From positions 62,001 to 126,000 of the forward strand of contig DRHT01000051.1 of assembly GCA_011053055.1 (NCBI GenBank): 64,000 nucleotides of DNA, given 5' to 3'. The notes below the pieces were generated by a model. It saw nothing but the letters and a program-made list of their open reading frames with translations. It was not told the DNA's origin and did no database searches. Origin of the DNA: Halopseudomonas sabulinigri. Its GTDB lineage: Bacteria; Pseudomonadota; Gammaproteobacteria; Pseudomonadales; Pseudomonadaceae. The stretch's first letter is position 1. Every line of letters starts with the position of its first letter. The translations under genes were made by a program, and so were the position numbers. This document shows positions 9,750 to 18,509 of the stretch, one piece after another.

Positions 9750-10778
9750 TTACTCCTGAAGTAACTTATGCTGAGCAGGTGCAGTGGGCAGCAAGGCTGA
9801 CAGAGCGCTGGCAAAGGCGTCGCTTAACTCAGCGTCGACGCTCAGGTACCACCAGTTATCTTGTGCCAGCGCGTGGCATTTAACAGCGTCTTTCTCGGTC
9901 ATTATGACCGTTTTTTCGGGCGGAAGATCACCCAGAGATTCATTTGAATAGGTAGCGTGATCAGCAAAAACTCGCTGATCACAACTAAAGCCACAGTTCT
10001 GCAATGTGCGGAAAAAGCGTTGCGGGTTACCGATACCCGCCACCGCGACCACCTCACGTGCCCCCTGCCAAAGATCGATTGGCACCCTAGTGCCGCTGAC
10101 CAGGTGAATCAGCGCGGTGGGGCGCAATTGCATGGCGTAACAGCTGCCCTGATCTGCAGCCGCACCGTTGTGTACGACCAAGTCAACGGTGTCTAGCCGT
10201 TGCGGCGGTTCACGCAAAGGTCCTTCTGGCAGACAGCGACCATTACCCAGGCTGCGCTGTGCGTCTAGCATCACCAGTTCAACACTGCGCCCAAGTGCAT
10301 AATGTTGCAGACCGTCGTCGCTGATAATCACATCGACCTGTTCCTGAGCCAGCAAGGCGCGGGCTGCAGCAGGGCGATCAGGATCAATAAAGACCGGAAC
10401 CTGGGCGCGCTGAGCAATTAACAAAGGCTCATCACCGCTGTGCGTGGCATCACCGGCAGGATCAACTCGCCAAGGCAGCTGCGGCGGCTGACCGCCGTAA
10501 CCTCTGCTGATCACCCCTACGCGGAACCCTTGGTTACGCAGAAATGCAATCAGCCACAGCACCATGGGCGTTTTACCGGTACCGCCTAGGGTTATATTAC
10601 CTACCACGATCAGCGGAACGGGCGGCTGCCATTGGCTACGCCGCCCGCTCAAATACTGCTGACGCCGGCGCTTGGCAAGGCTTGCGTATAGCGCAGACAG
10701 AGGGCGTAACAGAATCAGCCAGCGCTGCTTCCCATACCAGGCACGCAATAGCGCCTGCTCCAGGGAAAAGCCCTTCAC
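9750..10778 (-). CDS. lpxK: Tetraacyldisaccharide 4'-kinase LpxK
   Basis: Phosphorylates the 4' position of the lipid A disaccharide precursor at the inner membrane. The 342-residue protein has a hydrophobic N-terminal segment and the Walker A GNITLGGTGKTP near residue 60. DDGLQHYALGR carries the catalytic Asp/His region. The GTG start overlaps the exbD stop (GTGA), so the two are coupled. Neighbours kdsB and the Trm112-like gene match the usual lipid A context. Confidence 0.95.
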   Translation of the reverse strand: MKGFSLEQALLRAWYGKQRWLILLRPLSALYASLAKRRRQQYLSGRRSQWQPPVPLIVVGNITLGGTGKTPMVLWLIAFLRNQGFRVGVISRGYGGQPPQLPWRVDPAGDATHSGDEPLLIAQRAQVPVFIDPDRPAAARALLAQEQVDVIISDDGLQHYALGRSVELVMLDAQRSLGNGRCLPEGPLREPPQRLDTVDLVVHNGAAADQGSCYAMQLRPTALIHLVSGTRVPIDLWQGAREVVAVAGIGNPQRFFRTLQNCGFSCDQRVFADHATYSNESLGDLPPEKTVIMTEKDAVKCHALAQDNWWYLSVDAELSDAFASALSALLPTAPAQHKLLQE

Positions 10779-11209
10779 TGTTGCTCGCCCGCTCCGAGTT
10801 CACTGGTGGTCAGACGCAAACGACTAAAGCCGAGTTGTCCGGCGGCGTCCATCGCAGTGATAACCCACTGATGAGGCGTCTGTGCATCTGCGGTAATGAC
10901 CACAGGCAACATATTGTCACCCCCTGACTCCTTCTGCAGCGCCGCTTTGAGATTGCTCAGACCAGGATTAAGCAGCGCCTTGTCGTTCAGCGCCATTTCA
11001 CCGGTGGCGGAGATAGTCAGCTCAAGCTGTTGAATATTCCGATTTTCGACCCGTTCCCCGGATGCCGCCTGGGGCAGGTCCAGCTTCAATTGGGTTTCGC
11101 GGGTGAAGGTAGTAGACACCATGAAGAAGATCAGCAGCAGAAAGACCACATCAATCAGCGGCGTCAGGTTGACGTTAACCTCCTCCGCTCTTTTACGGCG
11201 AAAGTTCAC
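10775..11209 (-). CDS. exbD: ExbD/TolR-family biopolymer transporter
   Basis: A 144-residue protein with a short cytoplasmic N-terminus, one membrane helix (LIDVVFLLLIFFMVSTTF) carrying the conserved Asp in PLIDVVF, and a periplasmic domain. With ExbB it couples proton-motive force to outer-membrane transport or envelope work. The start is a GTG, 2 bp after exbB. No tonB is adjacent, so whether it serves TonB or another partner cannot be read here. Confidence 0.9.
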   Translation of the reverse strand: MNFRRKRAEEVNVNLTPLIDVVFLLLIFFMVSTTFTRETQLKLDLPQAASGERVENRNIQQLELTISATGEMALNDKALLNPGLSNLKAALQKESGGDNMLPVVITADAQTPHQWVITAMDAAGQLGFSRLRLTTSELGAGEQQ

Positions 11210-11211
11210 GG

Positions 11212-11895
11212 TCAGGCTCCCTTGCCAACAACCGCAGTAGCCGGCGCGCGCGTGGCGTTGCCGTTTTCCTTGCTGCCGTTGAACTCGACGTCACGATTGC
11301 CCTGCACTACTTCAACCAGCTTGGTAGCTTCCTGCTCCATGGTGATGACCAACTCATCCACACGACGCACAAAGAAGCGGTGAAAGAACACCGCCGGAAT
11401 AGCCACGGTGAGACCTGCCGCAGTGGTGATCAGCGCCTTGGAGATGCCGCCAGCCAGCACACCCGTATTGCCGGTGCCCTGTATCATAATGGCGCTGAAC
11501 ACATCGATCATACCGATCACGGTACCCAGTAGGCCCAACAATGGCGTGATAGCAGCAATGGTACCCAGGGTATTGAGGTAGCGTTCCAGTTCGTGCACGA
11601 CCTTGCCGGCCGCCTCCTGGATACATTCTTTCATGATTTCGCGGCCGTGGCGTGAGTTGGCCAGGCCGGCGGCGAGCACTTCACCCAGAGGCGAATCGGC
11701 TCTCAGGGTTTTCAGTTTGACCGCATCCAACTGGCCATCCTTGACCCAACGCCAGACTTGACCGAGCAAATTGACCGGTGCAACGCGGCTAGTACGAAGC
11801 GCCCACAGACGTTCGATAACAATGGCCACAGCAATAACAGACGACAGAATGATCGGCAGCATTAGCCAGCCACCGGAACTGATCAATTCCCACAC
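11212..11895 (-). CDS. exbB: ExbB/TolQ/MotA-family proton channel
   Basis: Three-helix inner-membrane protein of about 227 residues, partner of ExbD. Helices lie near residues 8-26 and in the GTIAAITPLLGLLGTV and GISKALITTAAGLTVAIPAV regions, the classic MotA/ExbB signature. I prefer the GTG at 11895 (MWELISSGGW) because GGGAGG lies 8 nt upstream. The longer frame starts with a TTG at 11913, which has no such site. It opens the minus-strand exbB-exbD-lpxK-trm112-kdsB-ptp-murB run. Confidence 0.91.
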   Translation of the reverse strand: MWELISSGGWLMLPIILSSVIAVAIVIERLWALRTSRVAPVNLLGQVWRWVKDGQLDAVKLKTLRADSPLGEVLAAGLANSRHGREIMKECIQEAAGKVVHELERYLNTLGTIAAITPLLGLLGTVIGMIDVFSAIMIQGTGNTGVLAGGISKALITTAAGLTVAIPAVFFHRFFVRRVDELVITMEQEATKLVEVVQGNRDVEFNGSKENGNATRAPATAVVGKGA

Positions 11896-11979
11896 AAGCG
11901 ATCCCTCCCCCAAAATGGTTGTTTACTCTAGCACAGACAATCCGCCGAAACGCCCTGTAACAGCGGTGCCTACACCTTA

Positions 11980-14229
11980 TTATTCATGCCAAAAACGCCG
12001 TGCTTTTTCACGCCAGCGCCAGCTAAGCTGAGGCTTCGCATGAGCGCCCAGCGTAAAGCGCACGGCGCCGGAAGCGGCAGTATAAACCGGTTCAGCCGAC
12101 AGTTCCCGGTATCGTGCCACAACCTTTGCATCTGGGTGACCATAACGGTTCTGCGCACCGGCGCTGAACACCACCCAACGCGGCGCCACCTTGCGGATAA
12201 AGGCGTAGGAAGAAGAGCTGCTGCTGCCATGGTGAGGAGCCAGCAACAACGTGGCAGGCTGCAGCTTCGCCAGCACCTGATACTCACCGGTGCGCCGTAT
12301 ATCACCCGGCAGCAAGACACCGCCCTGCCCCGATCCTATCTGCAGCAGACAGGAACGATCATTGGCCGCAGCGTCCGGCACACCGTCACCGGGGAATAAC
12401 GCGAAGTCCACACCATCCCACTGCCAGCGCTGCTCTGTGCAAGGCTCTGCGGCCAAGGCGGCCGTAAGTTGCTCCGGCTCACCGCTCACTACTTTGGTTA
12501 CCGGCAAACGCTGGGTTATCGCCAGGGCGCCGCCGGCGTGATCGTTGTCGGCGTGGCTGATCAGCAACATATCCAAACGCGCCACACCACTCGCTTGCAA
12601 CGCCGGTGCTACCACGGCCTCGCCCAAATCAAAGCCACTGGCCATTCGCGCGCCCGCGTCATACAGCAGATCGTGCTGGGCCGTTTGCACATGCACTGCC
12701 AGGCCCTGCCCCACATCCAGCACGGTAACCTGCACCGCACCCAGGGGCGGCCGTGTAACGGACGGCCAGACCAGCGGCAGCAAACACAGCACAGCCGGCA
12801 ACCAGCACAACCGTGCCAAAGGACTCAGCAACAACAGAGTACCGAGCAGCGCTGTCAGCCAAGCCAACCAACCGGGGAACGAAAAATGCAACACTGGACT
12901 GAATCCAGCAATCCATTGCAACGCGCTGAACAGCCAATCCAGAGCGCTGGCAGACACCTGCAGCAAAGTGGGCCAATTGAATGCCACCTCAAGCAATGCG
13001 CCAAGCAAGGCTGCTGGCAGTATCACCAAGCTAACGCAAGGAATGGCAACCAGATTAACCAGAAACGCCGAAACACTGCTTGGCATGCCCCATAGCACCA
13101 GCCAAGGCCATAGCCCTAGATAAACGACCCACTGAGCACGGCCCCAACGCGCCCAAATACCGCGCTGAGCCAACCGGCCGCTGAGACCCCATATCAACAA
13201 ACCCACAGCGGCAAACGATAGCCAAAAACCAGCACGCAAAGGAGCTGCTGGATTAAACAGCACCACCACGACCAATGCCACTAACCAGATCAACAGTGCG
13301 CTAGGTCGCCTGCGTGCCAGCTGGGTGAGGCACACCAGCACACACATCAGGAGCGCGCGCTGAACCGGTACAGCGAAGCCCGCCAACCATGCGTACAACC
13401 CCGCTGCAATCAGTGCCACTGGAGCCGAAAGCCACAGCTGAGGCCAAGACCAGCGGATTCGTCCCCAGCGCATTAAGTGCCTGGTCAGCCAGAATACAGT
13501 CAACGCCAATATCCCCACGTGCAAGCCGGATATAACCATCAGGTGACTGGTGCCGGTGGCCTGTAGAGCCTCCCAGTCCGCACGGCTCAAGCTGGTTTTA
13601 TCACCTAACAGCAAAGCAAGCAGGCGCTGGCCGTGCGGCACAGGCTGCAACGCTTTAGCAAACCGGGTACGCAAAGTATCCCGCCAAGGTGAGCTTTGTG
13701 TTTCAGACAGCCGCTCACCACTGCGCACACTACCCAAACCACCGGTGCCCGAGGCGTACAACCAGGCTTCGTAATCAAACGCGCCTGGATTACTCATACC
13801 CCGCGGACGTCGCAGACGAGCCTCAAGCCGCCACCACTCCCCGGCAACTAATGGTTCGCCACCCCACCAATGCATGCGTAGGTCAGGCAAGCTTTCACCG
13901 CTATCGCTTACCCGGACTGATTCAAGCTGGAAGCGCCACCCAGTATCCGTCTGTTCCGGCAGCGCCGAAACCCGTCCCTCAAGCGCAACAACTTGAGAGT
14001 CATGTTCATGCGGCAAACGCTGCGCCATTGCCTGGTGGTGAAAGATTAGCGCCCAACAGACACCACTCAGGAAAAACGCCAGATAGCGTCCTAACCAAAA
14101 ATGGCGCCACAACACAGCCGCTACAGACAAGAGCAGCAGAGGCAACCACCATGGGGGTAGCTGCGCAAAGGATAGGGGTAACAGCAAACCAGCAAGCAGA
14201 CTTACCAGCAGCAGGCGAATATCGCTCAA
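11980..14229 (-). CDS. comEC: ComEC/Rec2-family DNA internalisation protein
   Basis: Polytopic inner-membrane channel that imports single-stranded DNA in natural transformation. The 749-residue protein has an N-terminal DUF4131 region, a central multi-helix competence domain (SGLHVGILAL near residues 230-240) and a C-terminal metallo-beta-lactamase-like domain. That last domain shows DVGQGLAVHV, the metal motif SHADNDHAGG and LLLAPHHGSS. The start is a TTG at 14229 with AGGAAG about 6 nt upstream. All three domains are intact, so uptake could be functional, but no other competence gene lies in the window. Confidence 0.94.
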   Translation of the reverse strand: MSDIRLLLVSLLAGLLLPLSFAQLPPWWLPLLLLSVAAVLWRHFWLGRYLAFFLSGVCWALIFHHQAMAQRLPHEHDSQVVALEGRVSALPEQTDTGWRFQLESVRVSDSGESLPDLRMHWWGGEPLVAGEWWRLEARLRRPRGMSNPGAFDYEAWLYASGTGGLGSVRSGERLSETQSSPWRDTLRTRFAKALQPVPHGQRLLALLLGDKTSLSRADWEALQATGTSHLMVISGLHVGILALTVFWLTRHLMRWGRIRWSWPQLWLSAPVALIAAGLYAWLAGFAVPVQRALLMCVLVCLTQLARRRPSALLIWLVALVVVVLFNPAAPLRAGFWLSFAAVGLLIWGLSGRLAQRGIWARWGRAQWVVYLGLWPWLVLWGMPSSVSAFLVNLVAIPCVSLVILPAALLGALLEVAFNWPTLLQVSASALDWLFSALQWIAGFSPVLHFSFPGWLAWLTALLGTLLLLSPLARLCWLPAVLCLLPLVWPSVTRPPLGAVQVTVLDVGQGLAVHVQTAQHDLLYDAGARMASGFDLGEAVVAPALQASGVARLDMLLISHADNDHAGGALAITQRLPVTKVVSGEPEQLTAALAAEPCTEQRWQWDGVDFALFPGDGVPDAAANDRSCLLQIGSGQGGVLLPGDIRRTGEYQVLAKLQPATLLLAPHHGSSSSSSYAFIRKVAPRWVVFSAGAQNRYGHPDAKVVARYRELSAEPVYTAASGAVRFTLGAHAKPQLSWRWREKARRFWHE

Positions 14230-14323
14230 AAAACTTCCTGTAATCGACTATGCTGCCAGACAGTAGTGCCCGTCTGACATTCCATGCATAATTGGCGCAC
14301 GCCACAGTAGCCGAAACCCTGCG

Positions 14324-14848
14324 ATGCCTCGCCGTCTATTCAAACGTCTGATGCCACATCCGGATCGAATCAAGGGCAGTAAGTCCCTCCGATTTATGGG
14401 CGACCTGCTGCACGATCCGAATCTCTGGCACCTCAACCGCCAAAGCGTTGCGCGAGCAATGGCGGTGGGTCTATTTGTTGCACTAATCCCAATCCCGCTG
14501 CAGATGCTAGTTGCTGCAGCAATCGCGGTACTCGCACGCTCTAACTTACCTATCTCGATCAGTCTGGTCTGGTTAACGAACCCGATAACCATGCCTCCGA
14601 TTTTCTATGCCCAATACAAGGTCGGCACTCTCCTGCTTGGCGCGCCGGAACGCAGCATGCCAATGGAGCTTTCGATAAATTGGTTGATGGCTGAAATTCA
14701 CCATATCTGGCAGCCGTTGCTGCTGGGATCACTGCTGGTGGCTACAGTCGTCGCCGCATTGGGCTATTGTCTGACCATGTTGTATTGGCGATGGTGGGTA
14801 TCGCGCAACTGGCAACGGCGCAAAATGCGACGCCGTAACCAGTCCTGA
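14324..14848 (+). CDS. DUF2062 membrane protein
   Basis: A 174-residue protein with two or three membrane segments. ARAMAVGLFVALIPIPLQM and SLVWLTNPITMPP are hallmarks of DUF2062, a domain of unknown function. It diverges from comEC. Its stop directly abuts the lolD stop on the other strand with no spacer. The same neighbour occurs, from memory, beside comEC and lolCD in Pseudomonas. No biochemical role can be assigned. Confidence 0.85.
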   Translation: MPRRLFKRLMPHPDRIKGSKSLRFMGDLLHDPNLWHLNRQSVARAMAVGLFVALIPIPLQMLVAAAIAVLARSNLPISISLVWLTNPITMPPIFYAQYKVGTLLLGAPERSMPMELSINWLMAEIHHIWQPLLLGSLLVATVVAALGYCLTMLYWRWWVSRNWQRRKMRRRNQS

Positions 14849-15532
14849 TCAAGGTTGCTCGCAGAGCTGCCCTTTTTTGAGGGTAAATATGCGGTCCATC
14901 TGCCCCGCCAGCGCCAAATCATGGGTCACTACCAGGAAGGCAGTGCGCAGCGTCTGACTAAGCTCCAGCATCAACTGCTGAATACTTTCCGCAGTCTCAT
15001 AATCAAGGTTGCCCGTCGGTTCATCCAGTAACACGCAAGCCGGTTCATTGATCAGCGCACGCGCAATGGCCACGCGCTGACGCTCGCCTCCTGACAGCTC
15101 TGCCGGCTTGTGACCTACCCGCTCCGCCAAACCAACGCGTTCCAGCATAGCGGTTGCACGCTTGCGCGCCTCGGCAATTGGTGTTTTGCCAATCAGCAGA
15201 GGCATGCAGACGTTTTCCAGCGCACTGAACTCCGCCAGCAAGTGATGAAACTGATAGACGAAACCCAGATCGGCATTACGTAAACGCCCACGCTGAGTTT
15301 CCTGCATAGCTGACAACTGCTGCCCGGCTAGCCAAACCTCACCCTGACTCGGTGTATCTAGGCCACCTAACATGTTCAATAGCGTGGTCTTACCCGAACC
15401 GGAACTACCCACAATTGCGATTCGCTCGCCACGATGCAAAGAGAAGTGCACCTGATCCAGGACCAGCAAGCGCTGCGGTCCGATCGCATATTCCTTACTC
15501 AGGCTACGGCACTCAAGAACGACATCAGTCAT
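14849..15532 (-). CDS. lolD: Lipoprotein-releasing ABC ATPase LolD
   Basis: ATPase of the LolCDE complex that extracts outer-membrane lipoproteins from the inner membrane. The 227-residue protein has Walker [12 protein letters not shown], signature [15 protein letters not shown] and Walker [13 protein letters not shown]. The LolD-type Q-loop region is [10 protein letters not shown]. Its start overlaps lolC by 8 bp. Only one permease gene accompanies it here, so the complex may use a single hybrid LolC/LolE-type permease or a second copy elsewhere. Confidence 0.95.
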   Translation of the reverse strand: MTDVVLECRSLSKEYAIGPQRLLVLDQVHFSLHRGERIAIVGSSGSGKTTLLNMLGGLDTPSQGEVWLAGQQLSAMQETQRGRLRNADLGFVYQFHHLLAEFSALENVCMPLLIGKTPIAEARKRATAMLERVGLAERVGHKPAELSGGERQRVAIARALINEPACVLLDEPTGNLDYETAESIQQLMLELSQTLRTAFLVVTHDLALAGQMDRIFTLKKGQLCEQP

Positions 15533-16769
15533 AACGCAGGGCCTCCGCCGGCTCGGTTCGCGATGCCCGCCAAGCGGGATAAAGGGTTGCTAGGAAGCTC
15601 AAACTGAGCGCCGCGCCGCAGATGATAAAAACATCACTCCAAATCAGTTGCGATGGTAGGTAGCTGATGAAATAAACATCCGAGCTAAGGAATTGAATAC
15701 CTAAAGTATTTTCGAGCCACGCCACCATCTGCGACACGTTCAATGCCGCCAGCACGCCCAACACGCAGCCGCTCAGCGTACCTACAACCCCAATTACCGA
15801 GCCTTGCACCATGAAAATGCCCATGATCGACATCGGCGTAGCGCCCAGAGTGCGCAGGATGGCGATATCGGCCTTCTTATCCGTAACCACCATGACCAGG
15901 GTTGAAATAATGTTGAACGCCGCGACAGCGACAATCAGCATCAACAACAGGCCAATCATGGTTTTTTCCATCTTGATGGCCGCAAACAAATTGCCATGAG
16001 TACGCGTCCAGTCCTGCGCGTAATAGTCGCCCGGCAGCTTGGCGACCAGATCCCAAGCCACTTTGGGTGCTTCAAACAGGTTATCCAGCTTGATGCGCAC
16101 ACCTTGTACTTGGCCGGGCTGCCAGCGATTTAATTTAGCGGCGTCGCCGAGGTTGATCATCGCCAGTGAGCTATCCAGCTCCGCGCCAACCTTAAAAACA
16201 CCGGCTACGGTAAAACGCTTCAAACGGGGGAAAACACCTGCCGGCGTGACCGAGGCTTCGGGCAGAACAAAGGTCAGTTTGTCGCCCACCGCAACATTGA
16301 AACGTTTGGCGATCAGTTCGCCGATAACGATGCCAAACTCACCTTCAACCAAATTATCCAACGAGCCGCTCTGCATGTGGTCTTCAATAATAGAAACGGT
16401 TTTCTCCGCTTCGGATTCCACGCCAGTAACCAGCACCGGAGCAACGCCGCCATCGTGGGTCAACATGCCCTGCAATTGAATAAAGGGTGCGGTTGCTACC
16501 ACTTTGGGATTAGCAATCAGTTCCTTTGAGAGTGTCTGCCAGTCGCTGATCGGCTGATAACCATTGATGGTGGCGTGCGGCACCATGCCGAGAATGCGCG
16601 TGCGCAGCTCACGGTCAAAACCATTCATCACCGACAGCACCAGAATCATCACCATCACGCCGAGGGTAAGCCCCAGCATGGAGATCAGCGATATAAAGGA
16701 GATAAAGTGGTTACGACGCTTGGCCCGCGTATAACGCAGCCCGATAAAAAAGGGTAAGGGTCTGAACAT
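15525..16769 (-). CDS. lolC: Lipoprotein-releasing permease LolC/LolE family
   Basis: Inner-membrane permease of 414 residues. It begins with the LolC/E N-terminus ([26 protein letters not shown] split by the first helix), followed by a large periplasmic domain. Three C-terminal helices lie near residues 270-400, ending in [19 protein letters not shown]. It overlaps lolD. The typical Pseudomonas arrangement has further lol genes nearby; here only lolC and lolD are seen, so this could be the hybrid LolF-type permease. The LolC/E family is certain. Confidence 0.92.
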   Translation of the reverse strand: MFRPLPFFIGLRYTRAKRRNHFISFISLISMLGLTLGVMVMILVLSVMNGFDRELRTRILGMVPHATINGYQPISDWQTLSKELIANPKVVATAPFIQLQGMLTHDGGVAPVLVTGVESEAEKTVSIIEDHMQSGSLDNLVEGEFGIVIGELIAKRFNVAVGDKLTFVLPEASVTPAGVFPRLKRFTVAGVFKVGAELDSSLAMINLGDAAKLNRWQPGQVQGVRIKLDNLFEAPKVAWDLVAKLPGDYYAQDWTRTHGNLFAAIKMEKTMIGLLLMLIVAVAAFNIISTLVMVVTDKKADIAILRTLGATPMSIMGIFMVQGSVIGVVGTLSGCVLGVLAALNVSQMVAWLENTLGIQFLSSDVYFISYLPSQLIWSDVFIICGAALSLSFLATLYPAWRASRTEPAEALRYD

Positions 16770-16879
16770 GAAAAGCAGGTTACCTTATAAGCCGGGCTCA
16801 GCCGGTGAATTTTGAGCGACATGTTACACTGAACAGCAGCACTTGGTCAGCGCTGCAGCAGCGCCATACGAGATATGCC

Positions 16880-17455
16880 ATGCAAACAGACAATGAAGAC
16901 AAGCGCGAGTTCTTCCGCATTCAGGATCAAATGGCACTGGATTGTAAACCCATTGACGGGCCTGATGCCGATTTAGGACGACAGCACGGTACGCTGTTTG
17001 ATCTGCTGAGCGATATGCACATGCTGGACTACGAGTCACAGCATCTGTTGCGGCAAATATCCGAGCGCGATCGCGCACTTGCGCAATACCTTAAAGTCAT
17101 CAATAAACGAATCGATCTGCTCGGCAAAACCTTGGCCGTTGAGCTATCCGGCGACTTTGGCGATCCCATTGACGTTATCCTCAGCGAAGGCGGCATGTCG
17201 TTCGAGTCGACCGAAGCTTACCCCGTCGACTCCTGGTTAGCCGTGCACATGATTCTGCTACCCGCGCCGCTTGGCTTGGCTATTCCTGGACGCGTGGTAC
17301 GTTGTGACCGCAATGCGACAGATCAGGGCTGGACACTGGGCATCAACTTCGACGTGATGACAGATGCACAGCGACAACTGCTGGCACGGCATATACTGCA
17401 AAAACAGGCACAGGAAATACGTGCCGCCAAATCGACCGAAAGGACCTCTTCATGA
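16880..17455 (+). CDS. PilZ-like domain protein
   Basis: A 191-residue soluble protein. KREFFRIQD near residues 8-16 contains the RxxxR arm of PilZ domains, which normally bind cyclic di-GMP. The second motif reads VILSEGGMSFE, so the usual Asp/Asn two residues before the Ser is Ile. The central part (about residues 30-90) is helical. I choose the ATG at 16880 because the domain begins right after it; a GTG at 16805 opens a longer frame. The stop overlaps the ATG of the next gene by 4 bp. Ligand binding is uncertain given the altered motif. Confidence 0.75.
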   Translation: MQTDNEDKREFFRIQDQMALDCKPIDGPDADLGRQHGTLFDLLSDMHMLDYESQHLLRQISERDRALAQYLKVINKRIDLLGKTLAVELSGDFGDPIDVILSEGGMSFESTEAYPVDSWLAVHMILLPAPLGLAIPGRVVRCDRNATDQGWTLGINFDVMTDAQRQLLARHILQKQAQEIRAAKSTERTSS

Positions 17456-17748
17456 AAACGCTACTGCACGGACTGGTACTGGTCAGCAGCATGCTGGCTG
17501 CCGGCACACTCCACGCTGATACCCTGAGCATCCCTGTAGGTGAGCAAAGTGGCAGCCAAGCCACCTCGTGGCCACAACGCGGTGTAAGTTTCGACGCCGT
17601 TGTACGTGGCTGGGGTGAGCCTGCCCGCCGGCATGCGGCAGTGGGCCAGCCGCCTATCACTCGCTGGGACTACGACAGCTTTAGTGTGTATTTCGAATCC
17701 AGCCACGTGATCGACAGCGTCCGGCAGCACAAACCCAAGGCGCCCTGA
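17452..17748 (+). CDS. Small periplasmic protein of unknown function
   Basis: A 98-residue protein with a clear Sec signal peptide, probably cleaved near GTLHA-DT. The mature part of about 75 residues contains WPQRGVSFDAVVRGWGEPARR and RWDYDSFSVYFE, a pattern I recall in short periplasmic proteins of gammaproteobacteria without a known role. An AGGA precedes the ATG by 8 nt. It overlaps the PilZ-like gene (ATGA) and is followed after 1 bp by the glycerophosphodiesterase, so the three are one operon. Confidence 0.75.
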   Translation: MKTLLHGLVLVSSMLAAGTLHADTLSIPVGEQSGSQATSWPQRGVSFDAVVRGWGEPARRHAAVGQPPITRWDYDSFSVYFESSHVIDSVRQHKPKAP

Positions 17749-17749
17749 T

Positions 17750-18475
17750 TTGACACCGCTTATTTATGGGCATCGTGGCGCCCGAGGCGAAGCGCCGGAA
17801 AACACGCTAGCCAGCTTTCAAAAAGCATTGGATGCCGGGGTAACCCGAGTAGAGCTTGACCTGCATTTATCAGCAGACCATCAGCTGATGGTGATACACG
17901 ACCCTACACTGAAGCGCACCACCGGACGGCGCGGCAAGGTAGCGCAACGCCAGGCTGCGGATTTGATGCAGCTAGATGCTCGCTTTGGCTTACCTAGCTG
18001 GCCAGACGCATGCCCTATCCCCAGCCTCGAGCAGTTATTTAGCACCTTTACACAGCTGGAGCACTATCAGCTGGAAGTCAAAAGTGGCTCAGTGCGGCAA
18101 TCACGCATCGTGCTACAAGCCGTAGAGGAACTGGTGGCGCGTTACCGACTGCAGGACAAAGTGGTGGTCACATCGAGCAGCCGCACCCTATTGAAATACG
18201 CCAAGGCATCCGCTTTCAGCTTACCTACCGGCCTAGTAGAAGAATATGGCCTGCTTGACCCAATCAAAGCCGCGCAGCGTTATGGTTGCCGCTACCTGAT
18301 ACTCAACTGGAAGTTATGCACTGCCCAGCGCATACAACAGGCTCAGCAAGCCGGCTTGCATGTATCTGTGTGGACCGTGAATGAAGAGCAAAGAATGCAA
18401 AAGCTAGCCGCCATGGGGGTCGACAGCCTGATTACCGATTACCCATTGCGGGCAATGCAGCTGTTTAATAAATAG
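17750..18475 (+). CDS. Glycerophosphodiester phosphodiesterase
   Basis: Hydrolyses glycerophosphodiesters to glycerol-3-phosphate and an alcohol. The 241-residue protein starts at a TTG directly before the domain: TPLIYGHRGARGEAPENT gives the His/Arg/Glu site and VELDLHLSADHQLMVIHDP the metal and second His residues. The C-terminus VDSLITDYP closes the barrel. No signal peptide is visible, so it is the cytoplasmic UgpQ type. No in-frame ATG exists before the HRG motif. It is the last gene before a 12-bp palindrome. Confidence 0.9.
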   Translation: MTPLIYGHRGARGEAPENTLASFQKALDAGVTRVELDLHLSADHQLMVIHDPTLKRTTGRRGKVAQRQAADLMQLDARFGLPSWPDACPIPSLEQLFSTFTQLEHYQLEVKSGSVRQSRIVLQAVEELVARYRLQDKVVVTSSSRTLLKYAKASAFSLPTGLVEEYGLLDPIKAAQRYGCRYLILNWKLCTAQRIQQAQQAGLHVSVWTVNEEQRMQKLAAMGVDSLITDYPLRAMQLFNK

Positions 18476-18498
18476 CGCCTGAGCTCTCAGGCGCTATT
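18471..18498. terminator. Palindromic hairpin between convergent glycerophosphodiesterase and sthA
   Basis: A perfect 12-bp stem with a GCTC loop (18471-18482 and 18487-18498). The left side is AT-rich, giving a weak U-tract on the minus strand only, so termination is more convincing for sthA than for the plus-strand gene. It overlaps the last codons of the plus-strand gene. Confidence 0.65.
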
Positions 18499-18509
18499 AA
18501 CTCAACCGA

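Noticed and set aside
12469-13123. Two long plus-strand frames opposite comEC
   Set aside because: Gln/His/Ala-rich shadow frames of a GC-rich membrane-protein gene.
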